From contig SCFE01000011.1 of the NCBI GenBank assembly GCA_004352715.1, forward strand, positions 1,415,655 through 1,479,654: DNA of 64,000 bases. The letters are read 5' to 3'. Of the stretch, positions 49,320-59,828 are shown in pieces. The DNA comes from Hofstenia miamia (lineage: Eukaryota > Xenacoelomorpha > Acoela). Position 1 is the stretch's first letter, and each line of letters begins with the position of its first letter. A program made the translations under genes and the position numbers. The notes beneath the pieces were generated by a model that was not told the origin of the DNA, searched no databases, and saw only the letters and a program-made list of their open reading frames with translations.

Positions 49320-50300
49320 TTAAGTAAAGACAATGTAATCCTTATTCAAGTTTATAAACCAATCATTGTATACTGATACACACTTTAATTCATGGACTTC
49401 TTTTATTAATAGTTTTCGTTTTTTTATGGCACTGGCTTCCGTATTTACAAAACCAGCATTTTCATCACTAACATTTTGTGAATCAGAATCTTCTTCTTTA
49501 ATGTATTTTTCAATGTCATAATCATTTATAATACATATGTTGTGAATCCCACAAGATTTAAGAATAAGGTGCAAAATTCGTTAATCTCATTTCAACTCAA
49601 TATTATTCAATCGTCAGCAATGACCTATGAGATGAGAAAAGCTTCGCTCAATCTTAAGACTTCCTGTTTTTAATGAATTATTTAAAATTACTTCTTCATT
49701 GCAAATAATAGCACTTTCTTGGATAGACGTGATGATCTAGTTTCCTAAATGGAATCCACAGTGGTCAAGTAAATGACGATTTTTAGGAAATATAAAATCC
49801 TGTTTAAAAATTTCATCATTATCAATGATGCGCTGGTCATGAACAGAGCCAGGCCACCCAGTCTAAACATGCGTGAAACCATATTGTATTTCCTTGAAAA
49901 ATATACTTGAGCATGCTTTTTGGAAGAATAATAAATATTTTTGACGACCCCATGCATAAACACATCAATTTAGTGATGAACAGTTTTAAGAGATAGATTA
50001 TAAAGTATTGACAAATCCATTGTTGCCAATCCTCCACTGGTTATATATTTTTTTCCAACCTCTGTTATCTTCCTTGTGCATGAAAATGGTTTCATTGTTG
50101 GGTTATATTCAGGAGTAAGTTCAAAAAAAGAATTAATTATATCAAAAACCTTTCGCACCATTCGGGAATTTCTCTTAAAGACGCGTTTATTTAATTGAGG
50201 TAAAGTTTCTTCACAAAAATTTTGTACTTTGGATAAGGATTTGTATCAGCAAATATAATTTCAGCAGTTAAATTATTATTTGAAATTAATCACGGTTGAC
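49320..50300 (-). pseudogene. PIF/Harbinger (HARBI1-like) transposase pseudogene
   Basis: Minus-strand pieces run in family order: MDLSILYNLSLKTVHH (HTH-like, as FGISxSTVSR), VFMHGVVKNIYYS, then KHAQVYFQGNTIWFHACLD. The hallmark WPGSVHDQRIIDNDEIFKQ (about 49800-49858) follows, then NRHLLDHCGFHLGN, SLKTGSLKIERSFSHLIG and LKSCGIHNICIINDYDIEKY. WPGSVHDxRIF, RxxIERxFGxLK and xLHNIC are characteristic of Harbinger nucleases. Frameshifts separate the pieces. No Myb-like partner gene was found nearby. The element lies in the large gene B intron, antisense to the gene. Confidence 0.75.
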
Positions 50301-51117
50301 ATGTTTAAAACATGGGGTGTTTTAAACACTGTTTTAAACAAGTGTTTTTTGGCTTGTTTTTTTAATGTTTTTTTTTAGAGCTAGATACAATAAAATTTGT
50401 TCAGTTTCAGTTAGAAAAATGTCTTCTGTTGGAAGGAAGTTAGACCAATGTTGGGCAGAGTTTGAGAGAATTGCGCCGACTCATTTGATGCTGCTCCGAC
50501 AACACAACTGCAAATCTTAGTAAATAAAGAAATTAAAGCTGTATTTTCAATACCATCAATTTCTGCTAAGTAAATGCTATGTAGAAAATAAACAATCGGT
50601 TTGACATAATAGTAGCGTAAATGTGTCGTTCAATAAATATTTGTATCGTTTTAGTGTCGATATTTTGGCGTAAATTGTACAAAGTTTGCAAAGTATTTAT
50701 TGCTAGAATTTTATTGTCTTAAAGTATTTCGCAACTTACAATTATCAATTTAGCACTGTAATCTCAAATATAACACAATTATCCTAAATGAAATGTGTTT
50801 TCTACAATAGCATTTATTATAATAACTGCAAATGTAATTAATGCTTTTGTACAAATCAATATATATAATTTTTAAGAAATTTTAGAAGAATGTTCGCATG
50901 TTAGTTGAAAGCGCATACAAATTTCAGAGTACAAATGGAAATCAGTTTGTTTCCTTAATAATTACATGTTCTGTGTCGTTTTAGTAGCGTTTGATGTTGC
51001 AAATAACGACGTCGTTTTGGTATTAAACTAACGTCGTTTTGATGGCTTTGTTCTTACTGGGTTTAATCTCAATTATAACTGGTTTTTCAAAGATAATTAT
51101 AGCAATCAACAACCTCA
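50300..51117. other. Gene B intron part
   Basis: AT-rich. No gene or repeat recognised. Confidence 0.4.
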
Positions 51118-51370
51118 TTGATTGATTAAATTCCCAATTACACCCTTTGGAAGGACGATTTCAATTAATAGAAATCTGTTGGTGCAGGTCAGTATAAAAT
51201 CCCTGCTATTCCGCCTAATGAATTGGATGTAACTGACACTTGTCAAAAACAAATTCGATCTCAAAAATGAAAATCGGAAGCATTTAATAAACTTTCTAAA
51301 CGTTGTTTATTCAATAGTGACGAAAACAGTGTGTTTATGCTTAATAATAGTTTCCAATTCCAAATAATAA
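51118..51370 (+). mobile_element. Unclassified repeat family, fragment
   Basis: GACGATTTCAATTAATAGAA, CTGTTGGTGCAGGTCAGTAT, AAAATCCCTGCTAT and the following ~170 bases match 45938-46140 in direct orientation, with several substitutions and a broken frame. Confidence 0.55.
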
Positions 51371-52069
51371 TGATTATTATTGATGAACTAGCAGACATTG
51401 TTTTTAATGATATTGGAATTAATACAGCATTTTATATTACTGGTAATCTTGCTGGGAGCTAAACACTGGCAACCAAATTGATCAATGATATAAATAGAGG
51501 TAAGCTTTTTTTCCTAAATCAAAATGTTTATTTGATAGTCCTATATTTCTAGCGATTTCTGTCACAAACTAGCAATACATCATGTCACTTATACCTACAA
51601 CTTGTTGTTGAGATTTCACAGAACTATTTTCTGTTTGAGTCAACTCAATCATTTGTAACTCAATCTGTCAACCTTCTCCTCAAAGCTCTGTGTAAATCTG
51701 TTGGCAACAAAAGGCCAGAGTCTTCTAAAAAATTAGCGAAATATTGTTGATGATAATTATAGAGATTTTAGAATTTGTTATAGATAGAGTAACAGTTTTT
51801 TATTGATTATAACTTTAATATTACACACAAACTTTATTTTAAGTTTGAATTTTAGCTTTATTAGCTTTAAATCACAAAGTTTTCACAATTTTTTTATTTA
51901 TATTGAGGAGAAGGAGAAATTTAATGCGAAATTTTACAAAAGTGATTACATGAATTTTGTAAAAATCAAAGTGGAAGATAATTCTAATTTAATAATAGCT
52001 AATTATGCTGTTTTTGAATGTCTAAATACAAATTTCACTGTTTATTTCAAAAAATAAAGGATACCTATT

Positions 52070-52705
52070 ATAAACATTATCCCTTCAATTAAAATTAGCA
52101 AATAAATTTGAAGCGTGCTGATTAGTTTGCAGAGTATAAGAACGAGTTATAGAAAGACGAAAATGATCAAACAAAAAAAGAAATTGAATGATGTTGAAAG
52201 CAGTTCTTGATTAGCACTTTGCCAAATGCCAAGTAGCAACAAGAATATCCAATTTATTGAATGCATGGAATGATAAGTTTTGAAAAAATGTAAAAGTTCT
52301 TCAAATTGAATCCACCATTATATCACTTTGTTGTTTGACAGATTAGTAGTTTGCCCATGAACAGAAACATTGTAGGTTATACAATCACCAACATTAAAAA
52401 AAATGTAAATGCAAAGTTGTCTTAATTTACCATTTCTGCATAGTAATCCTAGAGATACATTATCATTGGAATCAGAATCAGAATCAATAAAATAACCATA
52501 GTTATATCAGTGATTTGGTATGTCCTCAAAAAATTTTTCATTGGAACTTTGTCATTAAGCATAAACGCATTTTCTTCATCACTATTGAATAAACGACATT
52601 TAGAAAGTTTATTCATTGAAATCGTCCCTCCAATGTTTCCTATATATAAAAATATGCATGGGTAAACATTTTGGATTTTATGGTAGAGCGTCAATCCCTA
52701 GTTGA
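52070..52705 (-). mobile_element. Unclassified repeat family, inverted copy
   Basis: Reverse-oriented match to 45866-46615. It reads NVYPCIFLYIGNIGGTISMN, then KLSKCRLFNSDEENAFMLND. It lacks the ~120-base segment present after GGTISI in the 45866 copy, which suggests that segment is an insertion or an intron-like piece. The end carries CCCTTCAATTAAAATTA. Confidence 0.55.
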
Positions 52706-52714
52706 TGGTCGTTT

Positions 52715-53266
52715 CCTACATAGCCAAATAGTGGCCCACTGATGGCAAAGGCTGGATTTTGGTATCAGGGCAAATTTAAATGTAACAATAGCTAACTTTT
52801 ATATTGATAAATAGCTTAAACATTTCAGTTTAAACAAACTCCAGCCCAACAAAGGGTTGAAGGAAATGCTAGCAAGCTTCGCATTCATATTGATTTTAAT
52901 TTGGTAATGGAAAATAGTAAGAATTTCTGTATTATAAACAATAACAATAAGCAAACCAAAAATGTCTAATTTAAATTTAATTTTCAATTTTAGAAGAAAT
53001 TGCAATTTTTAAACAGTATTTTTTTTAATTAAAACTGTTTTTTGCCCAAATTTAAGTACTCATATAGAGATTAATTTCAAAGTCCGAGGATAATCATGAA
53101 TATATTTTTTTGAAATTTCATTCTGCAAAAAGCATACTTATGAGATCTAACAAGCATAATAAAAGTAAATCAGATGTCACTAGTGGTCCACCAGTGGTGG
53201 CTATGAGTGGCTATGCAATTGCTACTAATTTTACACCAGTGGTCCACTGGTCGTGGCTACATGGGC
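52715..53266. mobile_element. CCACTAGTGG-rich repeat, copy 2 (inverted)
   Basis: The copy starts with CCTACATAGCCAAATAGTGG and ends with CCACTGGTCGTGGCTACATG, so it has terminal inverted repeats. CACTAGTGGTCCACCAGTGG lies near the right end. It is the reverse-oriented, shorter relative of 30375-31132. It sits between two partial inverted copies of another repeat family (52070-52705 and 53320-53540). Confidence 0.65.
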
Positions 53267-53319
53267 TTCACATTTGGGTAAACGGAATAATTTCACATAG
53301 CTATATTTGTTAACATTAT

Positions 53320-53555
53320 AGTTCAATTGACTGTAAGTAACTGAACAAGTATTAACCATTGCTTCACATTATATAAAATTGCAGAAAGAATACAATAACA
53401 AAAATTAAAACCATGCAGCAGAGAAACAAATACCAATAAATGTGTGGTATCACACAAGTTTGCAAATATGCCAACAAGCAAAAGAAAATGGTAATGCACG
53501 ATAATTTTATCCCTTCAATTAAAATTAACAAATAAATTTGAAGCATCCTGATTAG
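53320..53555 (-). mobile_element. Unclassified repeat family, second inverted fragment
   Basis: Reverse-oriented match to about 46570-46795: GTGTGGTATCACACAAGTTT, GCAGCAGAGAAACAAATACC and ATAATTTTATCCCTTCAATT. It shares its last ~45 bases with 52079-52125, so it is a separate copy. Confidence 0.55.
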
Positions 53556-53775
53556 AAATCCATGGTTTTCAAGCTAGCCCTGAACTGTCGTCCCTAAACA
53601 TCTAAGCAAATTAGCAACTATATAATGTAATTCTCCACAAGCTAAACCTCTTCTACTAATATTAAGGTAATATTTGGTCCAACCCCTACTATTTTTTTTT
53701 GCTAAACTTATAAATTTTCCTAGAAGTACTATTGCTGCCAATTGAAAATTTTTTATTGAATCGTAAATCGCTTAG

Positions 53776-53930
53776 AAAAATTAACAAACATGGTGAATGG
53801 GACACATGGAGTACCTTTGGTTTTGCTACTGTACTATGGGGCGAGCCTGAATTCAATGGTACACGGTATCAGGAATCGTTAAAGCGATATGATGATCGCA
53901 CACTTGTGTATGAAGATCTCATTTTCGTAT
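53776..53930 (+). CDS. Gene B exon 2: Trp-rich, first half of TSP1-like repeat
   Basis: The exon runs from acceptor CGCTTAG (ending 53775) to consensus donor GTAAGTGA at 53931. It reads KINKHGEWDTWSTFGFATVL, then WGEPEFNGTRYQESLKRYDD and RTLVYEDLIFV. The W-x2-W-x2-F spacing matches the start of a TSP1 repeat. NGT is a possible N-glycosylation site. The start aligns gap-free with gene A exon 2, and both exons have lengths of the form 3n+2. An upstream acceptor at 53723 would extend the frame by 52 bases, but then the phase no longer fits the PAN exon donor. The intron before it is about 10 kb and is filled by repeats. Confidence 0.65.
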
Positions 53931-54482
53931 GTAAGTGAAATTTCAATTTCTTATTAAAGCATAATTGCGCAATGCATCAAACAAACAAATAATTTTAATA
54001 TTTATGTGTGAACATAGATTGTGGCGCAAGCCACAACAATGAACTGGCAGTTTCCAAAGCATGAGAATATCATAATATGATGTTGAAAATAGAATAGATA
54101 AATAAGTCCTCTATATGAACATTAGCACTAATATTTCTTTTCCAATTCAAATTTGATTCTTCAAGAATATGCGGCTTAGCAACACTCAGTAGCAATTCAA
54201 TTTGATTTATGTTTGGCGGTTACGGCCCTGGTTTGAATGTATTTGATATTTTGATTTCAAAAATTTCATTCAATTGAAAAAATATAATATTTTGAAATAA
54301 TATTTGCAATGATAACTGTGCAATATACACATTACTTGTTGAAAAATTTTTATTTTTATTTTACCCATGTGTATATCATTTTCTGATTTTTTGTGTTTGA
54401 TTGATTTTAAGCTCAATTTATACACATATATATATATATATATATATNTATTTATAATGGTCAGGTGTAGCTTAATGATGTT

Positions 54483-55575
54483 TTGTATCACATTTTTTCC
54501 AAAATGAAAAAATTAATGAGTCCATCACAAAAAAAATTCAAACGCCATCTCATTCAGCTGGCTGTGGACAATGATGTAGCTCTTAAGTTGTTTTCTTCTC
54601 ATGCCTTTTTAAGATTAAATGGGGAAATGGCTAAAAAACTGGGTATTTTTTCCCATCAAACAGCATTAGAAATATGATACTACATGAAGCTGAGGAACAA
54701 CAAGTGTTGTTTTTAATTATGTGTGAATGTACATGACATAGAGCGAATTATTTCGCACTGAAGGCTCAGTTTGTAGACTCAAAAAATTAATTGAATAATA
54801 TTACATTGGCAGTAAGAAATTCAAATAACCAACATTCAGATACACTTATTCAGACTCTGGATGAAGATGGTCTTAGAGACTTTGAAATAAACAAAAAAAA
54901 CAGGTATTAGCTGTGGTGACCGACAATGCTTCCAACATGACGCTTGCCATAAAAAAATTGTTTGAAGAATCTGTGGTAGATGAAAAGGATGCCGAATCTG
55001 AAGATGAGAGCACTTCAGCATTGGGTGGAACAATTGCCTCGGCCTTTAGTGACTATTCCCAAAACTTTTCCACAATGTCACATATGAGATGTTCTGCCCA
55101 CATTTTCCAACTTGCAATTCGTGATGGTTTGAAAGTAAATACAGTTGCTGCATTGATAGGCCGAATTCGCCGTGTTGTGGTGGCAGCACGAACACCAAAA
55201 ATTGATGCAATTTTGAAAAGAAAGGTAGAAAAAGTGCCATTCTTGATCAAACTACTAGGTGGAGCAGCACATACCTCATGATTGAGCAACTACTGGAACT
55301 AAAAGATATATTAGAAGACATTGCACATCCAGATGTGTCTTTGCCTGAAGTCCAATGGAATGAAATCAAAGATCTTGAGAGCATACTAGACCACCTTTTT
55401 AATCACAAAAAAAACTGCAGACTGCTGATTTGACACCTGGAACATTTTATATGACATGTAAAAAACTATTGGCTCATGCAATGAAAGCATCCATGGAAAA
55501 ACATGAGTTTCTTCTATTAGAAAATGATGTGGTTAAATTTTATTTTCATGGACTTAGAGTAGAACCTTAGTCATG
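54483..55575 (+). pseudogene. hAT transposase pseudogene (ZBED/hAT type)
   Basis: Pieces in order are LFSSHAFLRLNGEMAKKLGI, CECT.HRANYFALKAQFVDS, then AVVTDNASNMTLAIKKLFEE with a long acidic insert. SHMRCSAHIFQLAIRDGLKV, IGRIRRVVVAARTPKIDAIL, and a last piece TADLTPGTFYMTCKKLLAHA follow. VTDNASNM (second catalytic Asp region) and the RCxAHxxQLAxxDGL motif are conserved in hAT transposases. The best open frame is 122 codons; a stop in the DDE core and frameshifts inactivate it. No dimerisation domain was recognised. It sits about 550 bases downstream of gene B exon 2, same strand. Confidence 0.75.
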
Positions 55576-56066
55576 GACAAAATTTAAGCGCTATTAAAAA
55601 ATAGGAATTGTATAGTACTTTAGCGATAGTAATAGTAATAGTAATAATCAATATATTTATCAATAAAAAGATTAAAAACACGAAAAGGGTGTGAAAAAGC
55701 TTAGTTGATATTGCGTTAGAAATTTAAAAAAATTAGCCTCCAATTGTTTAAAAACTGGAGTAGAAACTAAATTGAATAAAGTTTCATTTCTTATTTCATT
55801 GAGTGACAAGAAAATGTTTCAAATGCTCATAACTATCTATTTATGAGTGAATTTGTTTCTGAAATCATGTGTGAAAGTTCACCATGTCGTTATAGTTTAG
55901 TAAAAAGTTGCAAAAAGTCATGCCCTTAGTGTATTCCAATGTTAAAATTCTGTGAGTAAAAGCCTCTCTTTAATTACAAATTTAATAATAATGTCATATT
56001 TAGTTCATAAGTACCGATTCTATGAAAGGTAAGCTTTATAATATACTATTAATAATGTCTTAATAT

Positions 56067-56106
<40 letters not shown>

Positions 56107-56289
56107 GTTTGGAATAGGTGTCTAATTTCTTATGTATGAGTCTCAGTTTTTTTCAAAGAAAATATTTTTAGCAGTTTCCAGAGACTTCTGCCATAATATC
56201 TAGCGCCTTTATATAAGTATATGTGCTTTTTTGTATCCAACGCCGTAATGGTTTTGTATCCAAAACCCGTTTATATATATATATATATA

Positions 56290-57721
56290 CAAGGGTGCCG
56301 CGAGAAACTTCTTAAAGGTGGGGCAAAAAATTTTTTGCACGTGTTTTTGTAGAAAAACTATTTCATTCTTTCTGAGGAAATTTGATCATTTAATTGAAAG
56401 AGAACAAGGAGATGAGATTTTATTTTCCAAGCAGTTGATTATCCGAAGTAATGTGCTAGAATCTGATTTAATCTCCTATCCTATGTGGAAAATATAAGAA
56501 CCTAGGTCTATGGTTTGCTATTTTCTACCACTAAGCTATTTTGGAATCAATATTTACCATATCAGTAGATTTTAAAATAAAACCATTATTTTCCAGATAT
56601 TAACCAGATTTAACCTGGTTTAAATGTTAAATTAAGTTGGGCAATTCTGTTACCCCAACAACAACTAGAATAGGGAGGAACTTTAGCTCAAATCAAATAG
56701 GAAGAACCTGATATTCCCACATTTTTTACGTACTTTTCGTCTGGACAATGTGGGAGCCATCCTAACTCAACAAAAATATCAATAGGCTTATAACTTTTGC
56801 TTTAGGATGATTGCTAGTTTGTTATAGTAATGTCATGCCTGAAAAACCCTAATGCTATGATTTCATGAAAATTTTATAAACATTCATTTAGCTCGTACCC
56901 AAACAACATCTATATTGTGAAATTCTAAGTCCTTTTAGATTTTTATGCCAAGGTTTTTGCGTATTTTAGTGAAGAAAACAATCTCAGAAAAAAGCTATAT
57001 CAATTTACTACTCCAGGAATTTGAATTATATATATTTATATATATATACATAAACATATTATCCCCTGACTAAATTAAGCAAATTACTATCCATCTAATC
57101 GAATTACTCTTTCCTTTCCTATTGCATGTTTAATGCAGACAAAAATAATTGAAATGATTGCGGGAAATAAAGGGAAGTGTTAGATTCAGTCTGAAATTTT
57201 ATTGTCGGGCCAGATGCATTCAAAATATTGTTTGGCGTCACCGTGTCAAGCTTCTTGAAAATGTGGGCCTTGGGGAGAGTAGCGGCTATACATTTACTCT
57301 ACCTCAAATTCTTGGATCAAAAGCTTTACTTGTAAAACTATCCTGCAAATTTAAGTAAGATTTTTGGCAAAGCGTCTAAAAATTATTTTTGCTAAAGAAG
57401 AAATTCACAAATTTCCATATGTAAAAATCTATTTACACAGTTTTAGGCTTTCTTAATTCATTTTAGCATTGCTTAACCGTTAAGGATTTAACGACTTTTT
57501 ATAACGATCTAGAAAAAAATTTTTATTCATTCTTTGTTATTCTTATCGTATAATTCACAATTTATCTATATACATCAGAATTAAAAATGAATTTAAATTT
57601 ATTTAAATCAAATATTACTAAGAAATTCGGAATTTCCATTTGATAAAAATCTAGTCAATTCAATCAACTCACCATGAAACCATGAAAGGGGGGTAGCTGC
57701 CCACCCTTCGCGGCGCCTATG
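56290..57721. mobile_element. 1.43-kb element with hAT-like ends
   Basis: The left end is CAAGGGTGCCGCGAG. The complement of the right end is CATAGGCGCCGCGAA. They match at 12 of 15 bases. Flanks TATATATA (56282-56289) and TACATATA (57722-57729) could be an 8-bp target duplication with one mismatch, though the site is low complexity. No transposase was recognised inside; a candidate exon lies at 57184-57354. Confidence 0.55.
57184..57354 (+). CDS. Candidate exon inside a hAT-ended element
   Basis: The open stretch runs from acceptor GTGTTAG to donor GTAAGA. It reads FSLKFYCRARCIQNIVWRHR, then VKLLENVGLGESSGYTFTLP and QILGSKALLVKLSCKF. It is GC-richer than its surroundings. Its two trailing bases join in frame to the exon at 59719, but its one leading base does not fit exon 2 of gene B. 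It could be a phase-symmetric extra exon if the missing middle exon precedes it. It lies inside an element with hAT-like ends (56290-57721), so it could instead be captured or transposon sequence, or chance. I do not recognise the domain. Confidence 0.25.
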
Positions 57722-57990
57722 TACATATATAATGTGTACAAGGTGTGCTTAAACTATTCATTGTAAAAAAACAAGAGATATTTTATTTATACAGGCTTCC
57801 AGTGTCTCTACTCATCATCAGTACAATATAACTAAAATAATATGGTGGTAAATACAAATTTTATGATATTAGAATTGTAAATCGTAGATTTTATAAGATA
57901 TTTACTCTTTGACTTAATTGTTTATTTAATAGATTCTCTTTAGTTTCTTTTATGAATATAGCTTCTGCACTTTTTGTATGCTTTTGATTT
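57722..57990 (-). pseudogene. Penelope-like element 3' end
   Basis: The minus strand reads SAEAIFIKETKENLLNKQLS, then QRVNIL and a stop. This parallels the end of the Penelope-like frame at 39060-39135 (IIINECKINLLNKLLHHF). After a spacer comes CTGATGATGAGTAGAGACAC, TGGAAGCCTGTATAAATAAA, then TTGTACACATTATATATG. That tail type (CTGATGATGA...) is common at Penelope-like termini. It abuts the hAT-ended element. Only the C-terminal ~30 codons are recognisable. Confidence 0.5.
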
Positions 57991-58677
57991 TAAAATAATT
58001 AAATATTTGAGAGCTTACATTATGCAATTATAACCCCAAATAACGTTGGCAATTTTTCCAATATTAATTTTTTCATAAAAAATATATCACGAAGAAAAAA
58101 ATTTATCTAAAATCATGAAGCTACACCAGATAGAAAATCATATTCTCTTTGATTTTCAGCAATGAACCTGCTCTGTCAGACTAAATGAAATTTAAAGTGA
58201 TCTATTTACAGTAATTGTAAAAGTTTTTGCTAGCTCTATAGCCTTCTCCCTCCCTATTATCTCAACATTAGAAATAGAATGCTTTTGCAAAATCGAGATT
58301 TGCTTAGTAAAATGGAAAATTTTTATCACAAATTTGCACCATAATAAGAATGCACATTTATCTACAGACAATTCAAATCTAACGATATTCTTCATAGGCA
58401 TTCGGAAACTTCTTTAGAAGTTGTGGACAAAATATTGGTGATTTTAGAGATACCAGAGGGTGTTTGGTTAAAAATTCTAGCTGTTCAACTACTGTAGTTG
58501 CAATTTCTTCAAATAAATGTTTAAGTAAACTTCATCTGGGATAAAATTGCACTCCAAAATTTCGTGAACCTTTAACCCTTTGGTCGCCAAAGTTACCTAA
58601 GCTCTGAGAAAAAGTCTCTAATTTTTCTCCTAAATAAATTTCTTATTGTGGAAATAGAAACTAAATTTTGTATTTTT

Positions 58678-59272
58678 TAGATATTATTTTCTTATTTGAA
58701 AAGCCTTTTGATTTCTATAATGATGTATAGGAATAATTTATGCAAAATTACAATATGGAATCTCAAATGCATGAAAATTAGTAATATAGCTTTAGTAGAA
58801 GTATCTATTTATATTCATTCAAATGATGTATTTGTACATTTAATTAGAAGAACTTAGCTTCATTGAATTTGTAGAACCCAAATTAATTTGCAAATTGCTA
58901 GCATTTATATGCAAAGACATTTCACTATAGTTAGTTACATGGTTTTCAAAAATAAAGTTTCCTGCATGTTTTGAGAGATTCTAAGCATGGAATATATACA
59001 AAAGAGGCAAAATCTTGCACTAAAATTTTCATATATTATTGACTTTGTGCTATGTGAATGATTAAATGATATTTTCTCTTAAATGATATAATTCTCTTAT
59101 ATATTAAGCTAGAAGTTATTTTCTTGATATTAAGATGTAATTGCTAAGGTACAATTTCAAGAAATTAATCACTCAAGGGTTGTATTTCAAAATGAAATTC
59201 TCTTGATTAATTGCATAAAGTTTCAAGATATTTTTTCTTAAATACGAGAAATTTTTTTATGCGTGTAATTCT
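58678..59272. repeat. Dispersed ~0.55-kb repeat, copy 2 (gene B intron)
   Basis: Direct-orientation relative of 44390-44905. It includes an additional ~20-base segment between the ATTAATCACTCAAGG and TCTTGATTAATTGCATAAAG words. It may be a repeat family or an old duplication inside gene B. Confidence 0.65.
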
Positions 59273-59718
59273 TCCCAGTTTTCAACATTATTGCAAGGTA
59301 TCAAAAAACTGTAGAAATAATACAAACAACATGTTGTGTATCAATTGTTAACTGAATGTTATTGATTGTAAAATATTCACTTCTTCAACACTTTTATAAA
59401 TATCAAAATATTTTCTTAGATCATATTGAATTGCTAAAGTAAACAACCAAATAGAAAAGTTTATCTACCTCCATGATTAAATTAATTATACTGTATATAG
59501 TGCTATCTAAATCAAACAATTATTAAGAATAATTCATGCATATTAATGAAACATTTTTGAATATTAGTTTGAACAGTTTATGGAGATTCAATTTAAGAGT
59601 TATCAACCAATTTTCCTGAGAAGCCAATATACAGAAAAGCAAATAGTAAATCTTAGATTTGTAAGAATCCTGTTATATTAATCCTTAGTTAGATGATAGA
59701 CAATAGGTGGTATTTTAG

Positions 59719-59828
59719 GTCTCGTTCAAGAACTTGCTCAGTTCAAAGCCTTCATGGTGGAATTCCCTGTCAAGGTGAAAGTGAGAATACAAAAATTGAA
59801 AAAGATACTTTCTTTAATGTAGAAGAAA
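59719..59828 (+). CDS. Gene B exon: second half of TSP1-like repeat
   Basis: After an acceptor TATTTTAG (ending 59718) the frame reads SRSRTCSVQSLHGGIPCQG, then ESENTKIEKDTFFNVEE. This is the RxRxCS...GGxxCxG signature of a TSP1 C-terminal half, and it matches the gene A exon at 16360-16451 position by position. I chose donor GTGATG at 59829 because it leaves one base, the phase required by the SRCR-like exon at 63335. The stronger-looking GTAGAA ten bases upstream breaks phase. The last Cys of a canonical TSP1 repeat is not visible in either paralog and may sit in another exon or be lost. Confidence 0.65.
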
